From Ignavibacteriaceae bacterium (GTDB lineage Bacteria > Bacteroidota > Ignavibacteria > Ignavibacteriales > Ignavibacteriaceae): 50,765 bases of DNA. The notes below the pieces were generated by a model that saw nothing but the letters and a program-made list of their open reading frames with translations, was not told where the DNA came from and did no database searches. The DNA is taken from contig JACZKK010000028.1 in NCBI GenBank assembly GCA_014860115.1, forward strand, positions 1 to 50,765, read 5' to 3'. Made by a program: the position numbers and the translations under genes. Position 1 is the stretch's first letter; the number at the start of each line of letters is the position of its first letter. Shown in pieces: positions 24,513-33,395 of this stretch.

Positions 24513-25638
24513 GAGAACCATCGCAATAATAAAAAAGGAAGTAAGACAGCTTTTACGGGATAAAAGACTTTTGGCAGTAATCTTTTCATTTCCCGTTATG
24601 CTTCTGATAATGTTTGGGTATGCTGTAAACTTTGATGTTAAGAATATTAAAATCGCGATTTACGATCAGGATAAATCTGTGCTCAGCAGAGATTTTATTA
24701 ATTCGTTGAACAGTTCAGAATACTTTAACGTTGTTGAGTACTTAAACAGTGATAATAAAATTGATCTGTTGCTTGATACTAAAGCAGCACAGTGCATTGT
24801 TGTCATTCCTGATGACTTTTCAAGAAAAATTAATTCAAATCAAAACACCTCAATTCAATATTTAATAGATGGAGTTGATGCTAACACTGCTTCTATTATC
24901 CAGAATTATATGTTTGCTGCAACTGGAATGTTCAATCAAAAAGTAAACAGCGAAATACTTGCACGAAATGGAATGAAAGAGTTCACTCCCATTTCACTTG
25001 AGACTCAATTCTGGTTCAATCCGGATTTACAAACAACACGATTTCTTATTCCCGGATTGATTGCAATGATACTAATTATTACCGCAGTAATCACGGTTGC
25101 TCTTTCATTTGTTCGTGAAAAGGAAAATGGAACAATGGAGCAATTGAATGTTTCATCGCTTAAAACAATTGAATTAATATTAGGAAAAACATTTCCATTT
25201 GTAGTAATTGCGTTAGTAAATGCAGGATTGATCATGCTTGCAGGATACGTATTCTTTGGCGTCGAAATGAAAGGAAGTTATCTTCTGCTGTTATTCACAA
25301 CTTTAATCTTTTTAACAGCATCAACTTCACTGGGTATTTTTATTTCGGTTGTATCAGATTCACAGCAAGTTGCATTTACCGCAGCAACATTCGTTTCGCT
25401 TTTACCTTCACTGATTCTTTCAGGATTTGTATTTCCGATTGACAGTATGCCGTGGATTATTCAAATAATAACTAATATCACTCCGGCAAAGTTTTTCATC
25501 AACATTCTTCGTGCAATAATTTTAAGAGGAGTCGGAATTTCCGCATTCTGGGATCAGATAATTTACCTACTTATCTTCATTACTATCTTTGTTGTTCTGG
25601 CTTCCGTGATCGGAAAAAGAAAGGCTGAAGCAGCATGA
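24505..25638 (+). CDS. ABC-2 type permease (YbhS/YhhJ-like), first of two
   Basis: A protein of 377 residues with one N-terminal helix (about 23-43), a large periplasmic domain (about 44-180) and five further helices in the C-terminal half, the layout of YbhS/YbhR/YhhJ. The loop ENGTMEQLNVSSLK is the conserved coupling motif touching the ATPase. The start is TTG, placed inside the end of the ATPase gene; no ATG is available before the conserved RRTIAIIKKEVRQLLRDKR. The stop overlaps the second permease start (ATGA), so both are translationally coupled. Confidence 0.88.
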   Translation: MLRRTIAIIKKEVRQLLRDKRLLAVIFSFPVMLLIMFGYAVNFDVKNIKIAIYDQDKSVLSRDFINSLNSSEYFNVVEYLNSDNKIDLLLDTKAAQCIVVIPDDFSRKINSNQNTSIQYLIDGVDANTASIIQNYMFAATGMFNQKVNSEILARNGMKEFTPISLETQFWFNPDLQTTRFLIPGLIAMILIITAVITVALSFVREKENGTMEQLNVSSLKTIELILGKTFPFVVIALVNAGLIMLAGYVFFGVEMKGSYLLLLFTTLIFLTASTSLGIFISVVSDSQQVAFTAATFVSLLPSLILSGFVFPIDSMPWIIQIITNITPAKFFINILRAIILRGVGISAFWDQIIYLLIFITIFVVLASVIGKRKAEAA

Positions 25639-26765
25639 AATCAATAATTGAATTCATAAAAAAAGAATTCCTTCAGTTCAAACGCGATCCGCGAATGTTT
25701 GCGTTGATTCTTATTGCACCTGTAGTTCAATTAACATTTTTAGGTTTTGCAGCAAACCTTGATGTGAAGCTTGTCAGAACAATAGTGTTCGATCAGGATA
25801 AAAGTGTAACAAGCAGAGATTTTGTTGAGAGGTTTACTAGCTCAGGCTATTTCAGGATAGAAGAATATGTGAACAGCTATGATGAAATTACAGAAGAAAT
25901 TGACAGAGGTGATGTGATACTTGCCCTGGTAATTCCAACGGATTTTGAAAAGAAAATCTACAACAGACGGACTGCATCTGTGCAGGCTCTATTTAATGGA
26001 TCCGATGGAAATACAGCAGGAATTGTAGCCGGATATTCTCAAAACATTGTCTCTACGTATTCACAAAATATTGTTCTGAATTTTTTAAATCGTTCCGGAC
26101 AAAAGCTTTCATCAGTTCCAGTTATATTACCGGAAATCAGAGTTTGGTATAACCCTGAACTGAAAACAAGGAACTTTCTGGTTCCAGGAATATTCGGATT
26201 GTTGTTAAGCCTTGTAACCTTAATACTCACCTCCCTGGCAATTGTTAAGGAAAAAGAAATCGGTACAATGGAACAATTGATTGTCACTCCGTTAAAACCA
26301 TATCAAATAATTATCGGCAAGCTTGTACCGTTTGTTATTCTTTCATTCGTTGCAGTGCTGATTATTCTTGCATCGATGTATTTTATCTTTGCAATCCCGG
26401 TAAAAGGTGATCTCTGGTTTTTATTTCTTTCCTCTTTCTTCTATATACTATCGACGCTTGGACTTGGCTTGTTTGTCTCAACAATTTCAAAAACACAGCA
26501 GCAAGCGATGATGCTTTCGATTTTTGCCGTAATGATGCCGATGATTTTCCTCTCCGGTTTTGCTTTTCCTATTGAGAATATGCCAAGGTCAATTCAACTG
26601 ATAAGCTACATTGTTCCACTGCGATACTTTAACGATATAATTAGAGGAGTAATTTTAAAAGGATTAGGTTTCTCAGATTTGTGGTTTAACACTCTACTTT
26701 TATTTTTGATGGGTGTTGCAATTTTAGTTTTTAGTTCGTTAAGATTTAAAAGCAGGTTGGAGTGA
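25635..26765 (+). CDS. ABC-2 type permease (YbhR-like), second of two
   Basis: The 376-residue protein is a diverged copy of the preceding permease: FIKKEFLQFKRDPRMFALIL at the start, a periplasmic domain with VFDQDKSVTSRDFVERF, the coupling loop KEKEIGTMEQLIVTPLKP, and five C-terminal helices ending in PLRYFNDIIRGVILKG. The two would make a heterodimeric channel, as YbhR/YbhS do, for export of drugs or lipophilic compounds. It is the last gene of the operon, and a strong hairpin terminator follows within 20 bases. Confidence 0.9.
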   Translation: MKSIIEFIKKEFLQFKRDPRMFALILIAPVVQLTFLGFAANLDVKLVRTIVFDQDKSVTSRDFVERFTSSGYFRIEEYVNSYDEITEEIDRGDVILALVIPTDFEKKIYNRRTASVQALFNGSDGNTAGIVAGYSQNIVSTYSQNIVLNFLNRSGQKLSSVPVILPEIRVWYNPELKTRNFLVPGIFGLLLSLVTLILTSLAIVKEKEIGTMEQLIVTPLKPYQIIIGKLVPFVILSFVAVLIILASMYFIFAIPVKGDLWFLFLSSFFYILSTLGLGLFVSTISKTQQQAMMLSIFAVMMPMIFLSGFAFPIENMPRSIQLISYIVPLRYFNDIIRGVILKGLGFSDLWFNTLLLFLMGVAILVFSSLRFKSRLE

Positions 26766-26778
26766 TGTACTTCGAATT

Positions 26779-26811
26779 AAAAAAGCCGCTACAAAGAGCG
26801 GCTTCTCTTTT
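26779..26811. terminator. Bidirectional rho-independent terminator
   Basis: AAGCCGCT, loop ACAAAG, AGCGGCTT form a perfect 8-bp stem, with an A-run before and T-rich sequence after it. It lies between the convergent permease and lipoprotein genes, so it can end transcription from both sides. Confidence 0.85.
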
Positions 26812-26826
26812 AAATATTTCTTATTG

Positions 26827-27753
26827 CTATTGCTGAATTCTCAGCATAATACTATTTCCATTTCTCATAGCAGTGTGGAGGGTACCATTCGGATGTTCAA
26901 AATCAACAAAATCCATTTGAGAAACTTCAGCTCTTAAACCGTCAGCCGGAATTCCATTTATAAGTTCCTGAATCTGTTGAGCGGTAAATGTATATGTACC
27001 CGTGTTAGTTTCCAGTATAACAAAAATCACACGATCCATAGGTGGCATTGGTTCGTGTCCCGGACCTCCATGCATTCCTCCTGGTCCTTTTCGTGGTCTC
27101 ATCGCTGGCATCAATCTTACACCCACTTTCCCTTCGTTACCGCCGTCCCAATTAATTATAAGATCCTGTGTTGGATCTATAAAATCTCCAAATGCTGGAC
27201 TCGTGATATTCATTAATACTGAAGGTGAAGTTAAGGTAATAGTAATAGGTGCAAAAGCTTCTGAACCCGATACCTCAAACTCGTAATCAGTATTTGGTAT
27301 GAACTCAAGCATATTTTCAGAATCGCAGCGACCAAAGGGTCTTTCAAATAAACTGTAAGCAATTCCGCGCATCGGGTGAGTATGTTTATACATTTCAACC
27401 TGATTGCCAGAGTAATTAATTGTTATATCGCCCATATCCAATCCAAATTTTCTTAAATGCTGCAGATCTGTTCCTCTCTCACCAAACGCAACTGCGAAAG
27501 CCATTCCTTTTATTCTTGAGCTGTCCATAAATGGTCTGAATATTTCATTCCAGCCAATTGAAAATACACCTGCAGCACTATCGAGCGGCATCCCGCCATC
27601 TTTCATCAAAGCAAGATCATTGTCTACTGTTTGATAAGCAAGCTGATCACTATTTAATTCGTTTTTATCTGGTGAAGTGACTTCTGATTGGCATCCAAAA
27701 AAGAAAAGGGTAAAACTAAATGCTGTAAAAATGATCCCGATACTCTTGAACAT
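26827..27753 (-). CDS. Hypothetical lipoprotein with Met/His/Gly/Pro-rich insert
   Basis: The 308-residue protein has a lipoprotein signal with lipobox FFFGC (Cys21) and then a Ser/Asp-rich linker. Two Ig-like beta regions seem to follow: one near 100-135 and one near 165-300 that includes the phrase ITSPAFGDFIDPTQDLIINWDGG, similar to secreted beta-sandwich proteins of this lineage. At about 214-239 it carries an insert rich in Met, His, Gly and Pro, of the type seen in metal-handling proteins. No family is recognised. The gene has its own Bacteroidota-type promoter and a terminator shared with the efflux operon. Confidence 0.65.
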   Translation of the reverse strand: MFKSIGIIFTAFSFTLFFFGCQSEVTSPDKNELNSDQLAYQTVDNDLALMKDGGMPLDSAAGVFSIGWNEIFRPFMDSSRIKGMAFAVAFGERGTDLQHLRKFGLDMGDITINYSGNQVEMYKHTHPMRGIAYSLFERPFGRCDSENMLEFIPNTDYEFEVSGSEAFAPITITLTSPSVLMNITSPAFGDFIDPTQDLIINWDGGNEGKVGVRLMPAMRPRKGPGGMHGGPGHEPMPPMDRVIFVILETNTGTYTFTAQQIQELINGIPADGLRAEVSQMDFVDFEHPNGTLHTAMRNGNSIMLRIQQ

Positions 27754-27778
27754 AATTATACCTCTGTTTTTGATTAAT

Positions 27779-27809
27779 CAAACTTATTATTATTCATTAG
27801 ACAATTCAA
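27779..27809 (-). promoter_or_regulatory. Promoter of the lipoprotein gene (Bacteroidota type)
   Basis: On the minus strand TTG is followed after 20 bases by TAAGTTTG, exactly the TAnnTTTG element and the same octamer as the suf promoter. The lipoprotein ATG is about 26 bases downstream of it, leaving a short leader. Confidence 0.55.
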
Positions 27810-27902
27810 GGTGAAAAAGGTTTAATTTAATATTTGTTCAGTCGTTAAAATATCCGATTAAATAAATTATTCCTTAATTTTAGTTGAATAATAGAGAAAA
27901 GA

Positions 27903-28334
27903 ATGTCCAGAATTAAAATTGATTTACCGAAGAAATTTATATATAGTACTGAAATTCCGATCAGGATTACCGATATCAATTATGGTGGTCATCTCGGGAA
28001 TGACTCTTTGCTTTCTATAATTCACGAAGCCAGAGTAAGATTTTTAAATCATCTTGGCTACTCTGAATCTAATGTTGAGGGTAGCGGAATAATTATGATT
28101 GATGCAGGAATTCAATACAAATCGGAAGCTTTTTATGGAGATCAACTAATGATTGATGTAGCTGTAACAGACTTCACTGGAATAGGATGTGATTTTGTCT
28201 TCAGGATGACTAATAATAATTCCGGGAAAGAAATTGCAGTTGCTAAAACCGGAATTGTATTCTTCGATTATGAAAAAAGAAAAACAGTTCCGGTACCCGC
28301 AGAATTTAAAAAGAAGATTGAGGTATTGAACTGA
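27903..28334 (+). CDS. Acyl-CoA thioesterase, 4HBT hot-dog family
   Basis: At 143 residues this matches the 4-hydroxybenzoyl-CoA thioesterase (YbgC/FadM-like) family: RITDINYGGHLGND near 22-35 holds the catalytic Asp and the Gly-His pair, followed by the HEARVRFLNHLGY helix and beta-sheet. The enzymes hydrolyse acyl-CoA or acyl-ACP in the cytoplasm. The canonical last residue of the motif is Asn-Asn; here it is Asn-Asp. Its stop overlaps the start of the methyltransferase gene (TGATG), tying its expression to that gene. The native acyl substrate is unknown. Confidence 0.85.
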   Translation: MSRIKIDLPKKFIYSTEIPIRITDINYGGHLGNDSLLSIIHEARVRFLNHLGYSESNVEGSGIIMIDAGIQYKSEAFYGDQLMIDVAVTDFTGIGCDFVFRMTNNNSGKEIAVAKTGIVFFDYEKRKTVPVPAEFKKKIEVLN

Positions 28335-28951
28335 TGAGTTTCTACTCAAATGTGATTGTTCCTTTCTTCTATGACTATTCGATGGATTCAAAGAAGATTA
28401 ATGAGGGCAGAAAAAGTATACTAAATAAAATTACCGAAGAAGAAATTGTCGAAATTGGATTCGGAACAGGAATCAACTTGAAGTTCTATCCTCAAAACGT
28501 AAAAAAGATAATCGGGGTTGATGCTAATAATGGAATGCTTCAGCAAGCAGAGAAGAAAATCAGCAACGGTAGATTTAAAATCGAACTAATAAATCAAAGC
28601 AGCGAATCACTTCCCTTCCCTGATAATACAATCAATGCAGTTCTCAGCACCTATACATTGTGCAGCATCAAAGAAATCAATTCAGCATTGGAAGAAATTT
28701 ACCGTGTACTAAAGCCTGGCGGGAAATATTACTTTCTTGAACACGGTCTGGCAGATAATCCGAGAACACAAAGATGGCAGCATCGTCTGAATCCACTTCA
28801 AAACATCTGGTCTAATGGCTGCAACCTTAACAGGGATATGAAATCATTAATAATTAATGCAGGCTTCAAGATAACAGAATTAAAAAATTATTATATGAAA
28901 CGAGATCCAAAAATTGTCGGTTATATGTATGAAGGGATTGCAGTTAAATGA
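28334..28951 (+). CDS. Class I SAM-dependent methyltransferase (Methyltransf_11)
   Basis: A protein of 205 residues with motif I IVEIGFGTGINLKFY near 36-50, IGVDANNGMLQQA (motif II region) near 59-71, SESLPFPDNTINAV and YRVLKPGGKYYFLEHG near 125-140. This set is close to UbiE/menaquinone-type and METTL7-like small-molecule or lipid methyltransferases. It is sandwiched with 1- and 4-base overlaps between a thioesterase and an AEC carrier, so the three work from one message. The substrate may be a lipid or an acid produced by the thioesterase, but this is speculation. Confidence 0.8.
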   Translation: MSFYSNVIVPFFYDYSMDSKKINEGRKSILNKITEEEIVEIGFGTGINLKFYPQNVKKIIGVDANNGMLQQAEKKISNGRFKIELINQSSESLPFPDNTINAVLSTYTLCSIKEINSALEEIYRVLKPGGKYYFLEHGLADNPRTQRWQHRLNPLQNIWSNGCNLNRDMKSLIINAGFKITELKNYYMKRDPKIVGYMYEGIAVK

Positions 28952-29895
28952 TTGATAATATAATTTTTACTGCGAATGTAGTTGCACCTGTATTCCTGCT
29001 TGTTGCGCTTGGTTATTTTGTAAAAAAAATAAATGTCATCAACGAAAACTTTGTTGATGTAACTTCTAAGTTTGTTTACTCGGTTTCACTTCCGGCGCTT
29101 GTTTTCATCAACATTGCGGAAATAGATTTGAGTGAGGCAATTGATTTCTCTCAAATCATCTACATTTATTCTGCAACACTTCTTAGCTTTGTTTTAATCT
29201 GGCTTTTTTCAATGCCATTTATTAAAGAGGGAAAAAATCTCAGCGTGTTTGTTCAGGGTGCATACAGAAGCAATTTTGCCATTGTTGGTTTTGCAATTGT
29301 TTCCAAGCTCTTTGGAAGCTATGCACTCGGAAAAGCCGCCTTGGTTCTCGCTTTCATTTTACCGCTTTACAATATTCTAGCCGTAATAATTCTTACAGTC
29401 CCGCTTCGCAAAGAAAAAAAATTGAATTTGAAATCGACTGTATTTGAAATACTATTTAACCCTCTGATCATCGCCGTTATTGTTGGCTTACCTTTTTCTT
29501 ACTTTAAAATTGAAATACCTTCGTTCATCAATCTTACCATAGGATTTTTAGCAGAGCTTGCTTTACCATTAGCGTTAATTGGAATTGGCGGTTCGCTAAA
29601 TCTTCAGAATATTAAAAAGGCATCCGGACTTGCCTTCACGTCATCAGCGATAAAAATAATTATCGTACCTTTGTTACTGACTCTTGGGGCATATCATTTT
29701 GGCTTCAGAGAATTAGATTTAGGAATTATGTTTGTTCTGTTTGCTTCGCCTACAGCAATCGTTAGCTTTATTATGGCGGAAGCAATGGGAGCCAACAGCA
29801 AGCTTGCAGGCAATATTGTTTTGATCAGCACGGTAGCATCGGTATTTACAATTGCTGCTGGAATTGTAATTCTTAAAGAGCTTGCATTAATTTGA
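28948..29895 (+). CDS. AEC family transporter (auxin efflux carrier-like)
   Basis: The 315-residue integral membrane protein has about ten helices in two inverted halves: FTANVVAPVFLLVALGYFVKK at the start (given as ANVVAPVFLLVALGYF) and SAIKIIIVPLLLTLGAY in the second half, with the conserved SPTAIVSFIMAEAMGANSKLAGNI segment (abbreviated ASPTAIVSFIMAEAMG) near the C-terminal end. Bacterial AEC carriers move organic anions such as malate or other acids across the inner membrane. It shares a 4-base overlap with the methyltransferase. The transported substrate is not known. Confidence 0.85.
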   Translation: MIDNIIFTANVVAPVFLLVALGYFVKKINVINENFVDVTSKFVYSVSLPALVFINIAEIDLSEAIDFSQIIYIYSATLLSFVLIWLFSMPFIKEGKNLSVFVQGAYRSNFAIVGFAIVSKLFGSYALGKAALVLAFILPLYNILAVIILTVPLRKEKKLNLKSTVFEILFNPLIIAVIVGLPFSYFKIEIPSFINLTIGFLAELALPLALIGIGGSLNLQNIKKASGLAFTSSAIKIIIVPLLLTLGAYHFGFRELDLGIMFVLFASPTAIVSFIMAEAMGANSKLAGNIVLISTVASVFTIAAGIVILKELALI

Positions 29896-29918
29896 ATTAA
29901 AATCTTGAAGGATTTAAA

Positions 29919-30221
29919 ATGAAAGTTTTATTAGATCTGTGCGCTGTTCCTGTTGGTGTCGGTGTATCAGTTTCTGAATATATTGCAGCCTGCCAGCGTG
30001 TCTTGAAAGATGCAGGTCTTAAACACGAGATGCATATGTACGGAACCAATATCGAGGGAGAATGGGATGAAGTAATGGCTGCTGTAAAGAAATGTCACGA
30101 GGTTGTTCATCAAATGGGGGCACCGAGAATTTCAACTTCTATAAGACTCGGAACCCGCGTTGACAGAAACCAATCAATGGAAGATAAAATAATAAGCGTT
30201 CGGCAAAAATTATCTGATTAA
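29919..30221 (+). CDS. MTH1187/YkoF-type thiamine-binding protein
   Basis: The protein of 100 residues starts MKVLLDLCAVPVGVGVSVSEYIAACQ and contains GTNIEGEWDEVMAAVKKCHE and GAPRISTSIRLGTRVD, a near-textbook DUF77/MTH1187 sequence (short ferredoxin-like fold). Relatives bind thiamine or its pyrimidine-like pieces in the cytoplasm. It lies 23 bases after the AEC carrier and could belong to the same message. No TPP riboswitch is evident upstream. A promoter for the following mrp operon starts immediately after its stop codon. Confidence 0.88.
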   Translation: MKVLLDLCAVPVGVGVSVSEYIAACQRVLKDAGLKHEMHMYGTNIEGEWDEVMAAVKKCHEVVHQMGAPRISTSIRLGTRVDRNQSMEDKIISVRQKLSD

Positions 30222-30231
30222 AGTTGATTTT

Positions 30232-30264
30232 TTTGGGACAAAGATTTTAATCTTATTACATTTG
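30232..30264 (+). promoter_or_regulatory. Promoter of the mrp operon, with palindromic operator in the spacer
   Basis: TTTG (30232-30235) is followed after 21 bases by TACATTTG (30257-30264), a perfect TAnnTTTG element. The spacer holds AAGATT-TT-AATCTT (30241-30254), a perfect palindrome covering most of the space between the two promoter boxes, as expected for a repressor site. Confidence 0.55.
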
Positions 30265-30328
30265 GAATGAACTCTTTAAGCTGAATTTCTGTTTAAAAAA
30301 TTCATTCTAATTAATTAAGAAACACCAT

Positions 30329-32629
30329 TTGCTTACTCTGATTTTAATTGGTTTTGCTGCTTCAGCTATTGCACCGCTTATCTACAAACCGCTGAAGAAT
30401 TATTTTGGCTGGATTGCTGCGTCCTTCCCTCTTTATATTTTTCTGAGTTTTCTTTCTAAGTACAACCAGATTGCAAGTGGAAACATTATAAAAGAAACCA
30501 TTGAATGGATACCATCGCTTGGAATTAATTTTACGTTTCTGCTTGATGGATTAAGCCTGACCTTTGTTCTTATCATAACTCTTATCGGTGTTGTTGTCTT
30601 TCTTTACGCAGGTGCTTATATGAGGGGTTATGAACACGCAGACAGATTCTTTGTTTACGTCGGCATTTTTATGACATCGATGGTTGGAATGGTGATTTCC
30701 GATAATATGATGACTCTCTTCGTCTTCTGGGAATTGACAAGCATCAGTTCTTACCTTTTGATTGGATTTAATCATCATAATGAGAAATCCAGAAAGTATG
30801 CATTGCAGGCACTGCTGGTAACAGGCGGCGGTGGACTTGCATTGATGGCGGGATTTATTCTGCTCTCACAAATTTCCGGAAGCTTTGAAATTTCTGCATT
30901 GTACAATCTGAATGAAAATATTCGAAATGCCTCAACTTATTCAGCCATTGTAATTCTTGTTTTAATAGGTGCGTTCACGAAGTCAGCACAGTTTCCATTT
31001 CACTTCTGGCTTCCGAATGCAATGGAAGCACCAACACCTGTAAGTGCTTATCTGCATTCTGCAACAATGGTTAAAGCGGGAATTTATATTATTGCAAGAA
31101 TGAATCATTCACTCGGCGGAACAGCACTCTGGCAGGATACGATTTTGATTATCGGTGCAATCACAATGTTATTTGCAGCGATTCTTTCATACAACCAGAT
31201 GGATTTAAAGAAGCTGCTTGCATACTCAACATTGAGTGTGCTTGGAACACTTACTATGCTTCTCGGAATCGGATCAAAGCTCGCTATTAAAGCTTTTTTC
31301 ATTTATATCATTGCTCATTCACTTTACAAAGGAACTTTATTTTTAGTCGCAGGAATTCTTGATCACGAAACGGGAACGAGAGACGTTTCAAAACTAAGTG
31401 GTCTGAGAAAGTATATGCCGATAACAATGGTGACTGCGGCATTTGCTTCTTTTTCGATGATGGGAATAATTCCGCTGGTTGGTTTTATTGGCAAGGAAAC
31501 TGTCTATTCAGCGATACTTGAAGTTGATTACTGGGGTTTATTTTTACTGGCTGTTGCAGTAATAGGAAATGCACTAATTGTAATGATCACAATTCTCGTC
31601 GGCTTCAAACCATTCTGGGGCAAACTGATCTCAACTCCAAAAGAACCGCACGAAGCACCAATTAAAATGTGGCTTGGTCCATTAGCTCTGGCTGTATTGG
31701 GTTTACTGATGGGAATATTTCCAAATGTATTTATTGGAAGACTGCTTGACCAGTCTGCAATCAGCATCATCTCAGAAAAACTTGAATTGACAATTAAACT
31801 CTGGCATGGTTTCAACTTTGTTCTTCTAATGAGCTTTGTAACTCTTTTACTTGGAATCGGTATTTACTTTTTCAGATTGAAGATATTGGATATCACACAC
31901 AACTTCAAATTGAAAAAAATTTTCAAACCTTCAGAATGGTATGAGTTTCTGCTTAATGGAATGATGTCATTCGCAAAATTTCAAACCAAAGTTCTTCAGA
32001 ATGGCTACTTAAGAAATTACATAATTTTTATTCTTGTAACAGCAGTTACTCTGGCATCGTTTGCATTGTTCAGAATTGAAAATGCTCTTAAAATTACGCC
32101 AGATTTTTCCATTACTTTTTATGAAGGAGCGATTGCATTAATAATTATTATTTCAACCTTTTTTGTTATAACCTCTGACTCTCGTCTGAAATCAATTGTT
32201 GGAATCGGTGTAGTGGGTTTTGTGATGGGAATAATTTTTATCATACACAGCGCTCCTGATCTGGCTTTGACTACCTTCGCAATAGAAACTTTAACTGTAA
32301 TTCTTTTCGTACTTGTTTTATATAAACTTCCAAGATACCTTAAATTCTCAAAGCCATTAAGCAAGTTAAGAGATATAATTATAGCTTCAGGTGTTGGTCT
32401 GTTTATGACATTAATGGTTTTATATATAACTTCAATTGATCTTACATCTGAATTGAAGAGGTTTTACACAGATACAAGTGTTCCTGGAGGCAAAGGAAGA
32501 AATGTTGTAAATGTAATCTTAGTTGATTTCAGAGCAATAGATACGCTTGGCGAGATTACTGTGTTAGCAATTGCTGCTCTTGGTGTCTATGCTTTACTAA
32601 AATTAAAATTAGATGACAGGGGCGAATGA
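30329..32629 (+). CDS. mrpA: MrpA, Na+/H+ antiporter subunit A
   Basis: At 766 residues it is a polytopic protein of about 20 helices: an NuoL-like antiporter unit with the proton-pathway Glu in [16 protein letters not shown] and the Lys in [38 protein letters not shown] (key part: [13 protein letters not shown]), followed by the MbhD/E-type C-terminal region ([21 protein letters not shown] and [14 protein letters not shown]) that contacts MrpB. It forms the core of the seven-subunit electrogenic antiporter in the inner membrane. The start is TTG with a weak ribosome site; no better start lies before the first helix. It overlaps mrpB by 4 bases. Confidence 0.93.
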   Translation: MLTLILIGFAASAIAPLIYKPLKNYFGWIAASFPLYIFLSFLSKYNQIASGNIIKETIEWIPSLGINFTFLLDGLSLTFVLIITLIGVVVFLYAGAYMRGYEHADRFFVYVGIFMTSMVGMVISDNMMTLFVFWELTSISSYLLIGFNHHNEKSRKYALQALLVTGGGGLALMAGFILLSQISGSFEISALYNLNENIRNASTYSAIVILVLIGAFTKSAQFPFHFWLPNAMEAPTPVSAYLHSATMVKAGIYIIARMNHSLGGTALWQDTILIIGAITMLFAAILSYNQMDLKKLLAYSTLSVLGTLTMLLGIGSKLAIKAFFIYIIAHSLYKGTLFLVAGILDHETGTRDVSKLSGLRKYMPITMVTAAFASFSMMGIIPLVGFIGKETVYSAILEVDYWGLFLLAVAVIGNALIVMITILVGFKPFWGKLISTPKEPHEAPIKMWLGPLALAVLGLLMGIFPNVFIGRLLDQSAISIISEKLELTIKLWHGFNFVLLMSFVTLLLGIGIYFFRLKILDITHNFKLKKIFKPSEWYEFLLNGMMSFAKFQTKVLQNGYLRNYIIFILVTAVTLASFALFRIENALKITPDFSITFYEGAIALIIIISTFFVITSDSRLKSIVGIGVVGFVMGIIFIIHSAPDLALTTFAIETLTVILFVLVLYKLPRYLKFSKPLSKLRDIIIASGVGLFMTLMVLYITSIDLTSELKRFYTDTSVPGGKGRNVVNVILVDFRAIDTLGEITVLAIAALGVYALLKLKLDDRGE

Positions 32630-33042
32630 TGTTCTCAGTAATTCTATCAACAGCCTCAAGATATTTACTACCATTACTTTTAATATTCTCTTTCTTCCTT
32701 TTACTCAGAGGACACAATGAACCAGGCGGAGGTTTTGTTGGCGGACTCGTTGCAGCAGCAGCTTATGCACTATACTTCATTGCAAATGGTGTTTATGAAG
32801 CTGAAAAACTTTTGAAAGCAGAACCTATAAAAATTATTTCGCTGGGTTTGCTGATAGCTATTCTCAGCACAATACCTTCAATCATTATTGGGCAGAATTT
32901 TATGACTGGCGTATGGCTGGATATAAACTTCCCTGTAATTGGTAAAATCGGAACACCCCTTTTTTTTGATGTTGGAGTCTATCTGCTTGTTCTTGGTATT
33001 ACTTTAAAAATTATATTTTCACTCGCTGAGGAGGACAAATAA
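32626..33042 (+). CDS. mrpB: MrpB, Na+/H+ antiporter subunit B
   Basis: The 138-residue subunit has four helices with the highly conserved [18 protein letters not shown] (residues 26-44) that marks MrpB/MnhB. It pairs with the C-terminal part of MrpA near the cation exit route. Its ATG overlaps the mrpA stop in ATGATG, and its own stop overlaps mrpC in TAATG, giving strict translational coupling along the operon. Confidence 0.94.
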   Translation: MMFSVILSTASRYLLPLLLIFSFFLLLRGHNEPGGGFVGGLVAAAAYALYFIANGVYEAEKLLKAEPIKIISLGLLIAILSTIPSIIIGQNFMTGVWLDINFPVIGKIGTPLFFDVGVYLLVLGITLKIIFSLAEEDK

Positions 33043-33395
33043 TGAATTTCCTCCTTGCCATAATAATTGGAATTCTTTATGGTGCTGGAACTTATATGAT
33101 CCTCAGAAGAAGTCTGGTTAAAGTTATTCTCGGATTAATATTTTTAGGACACGCGGCAAACCTATTAATCTTTACAATTGGAAGATTAACCAAAGGTGCC
33201 CCGGCGTTCATACCGCAGGGGGCAGAAACACTTGCTGAACCATATGCTGATCCTTTACCGCAGGCGCTGATACTGACTGCAATTGTGATAGGGTTTGGAG
33301 TACAGGCTTTCGCAATTGTTCTGTTCAAACGAACTTATCAGACTGTTGGCACTGACGACCTCGACAAAATGAAATCTACTGATGAGCTGAAGTAA
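33042..33395 (+). CDS. mrpC: MrpC, Na+/H+ antiporter subunit C (NuoK-like)
   Basis: A three-helix protein of 117 residues related to NuoK/Mnh[36 protein letters not shown] (core [14 protein letters not shown]) and the downstream [21 protein letters not shown], which is diagnostic. It bridges MrpA and MrpD in the antiporter complex. It is fused to its neighbours by a 1-base overlap upstream and a zero-base gap downstream. Confidence 0.94.
   Translation: MNFLLAIIIGILYGAGTYMILRRSLVKVILGLIFLGHAANLLIFTIGRLTKGAPAFIPQGAETLAEPYADPLPQALILTAIVIGFGVQAFAIVLFKRTYQTVGTDDLDKMKSTDELK

Noticed and set aside
27002-27286. Plus-strand reading frames inside the lipoprotein gene at 26827
   Set aside because: They mirror the Gly/Pro-rich insert of the real gene, lack ribosome sites and have no family features.
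29896-29918. TPP riboswitch upstream of the thiamine-binding protein
   Set aside because: The gap is only 23 bases and shows no TPP-aptamer motifs.
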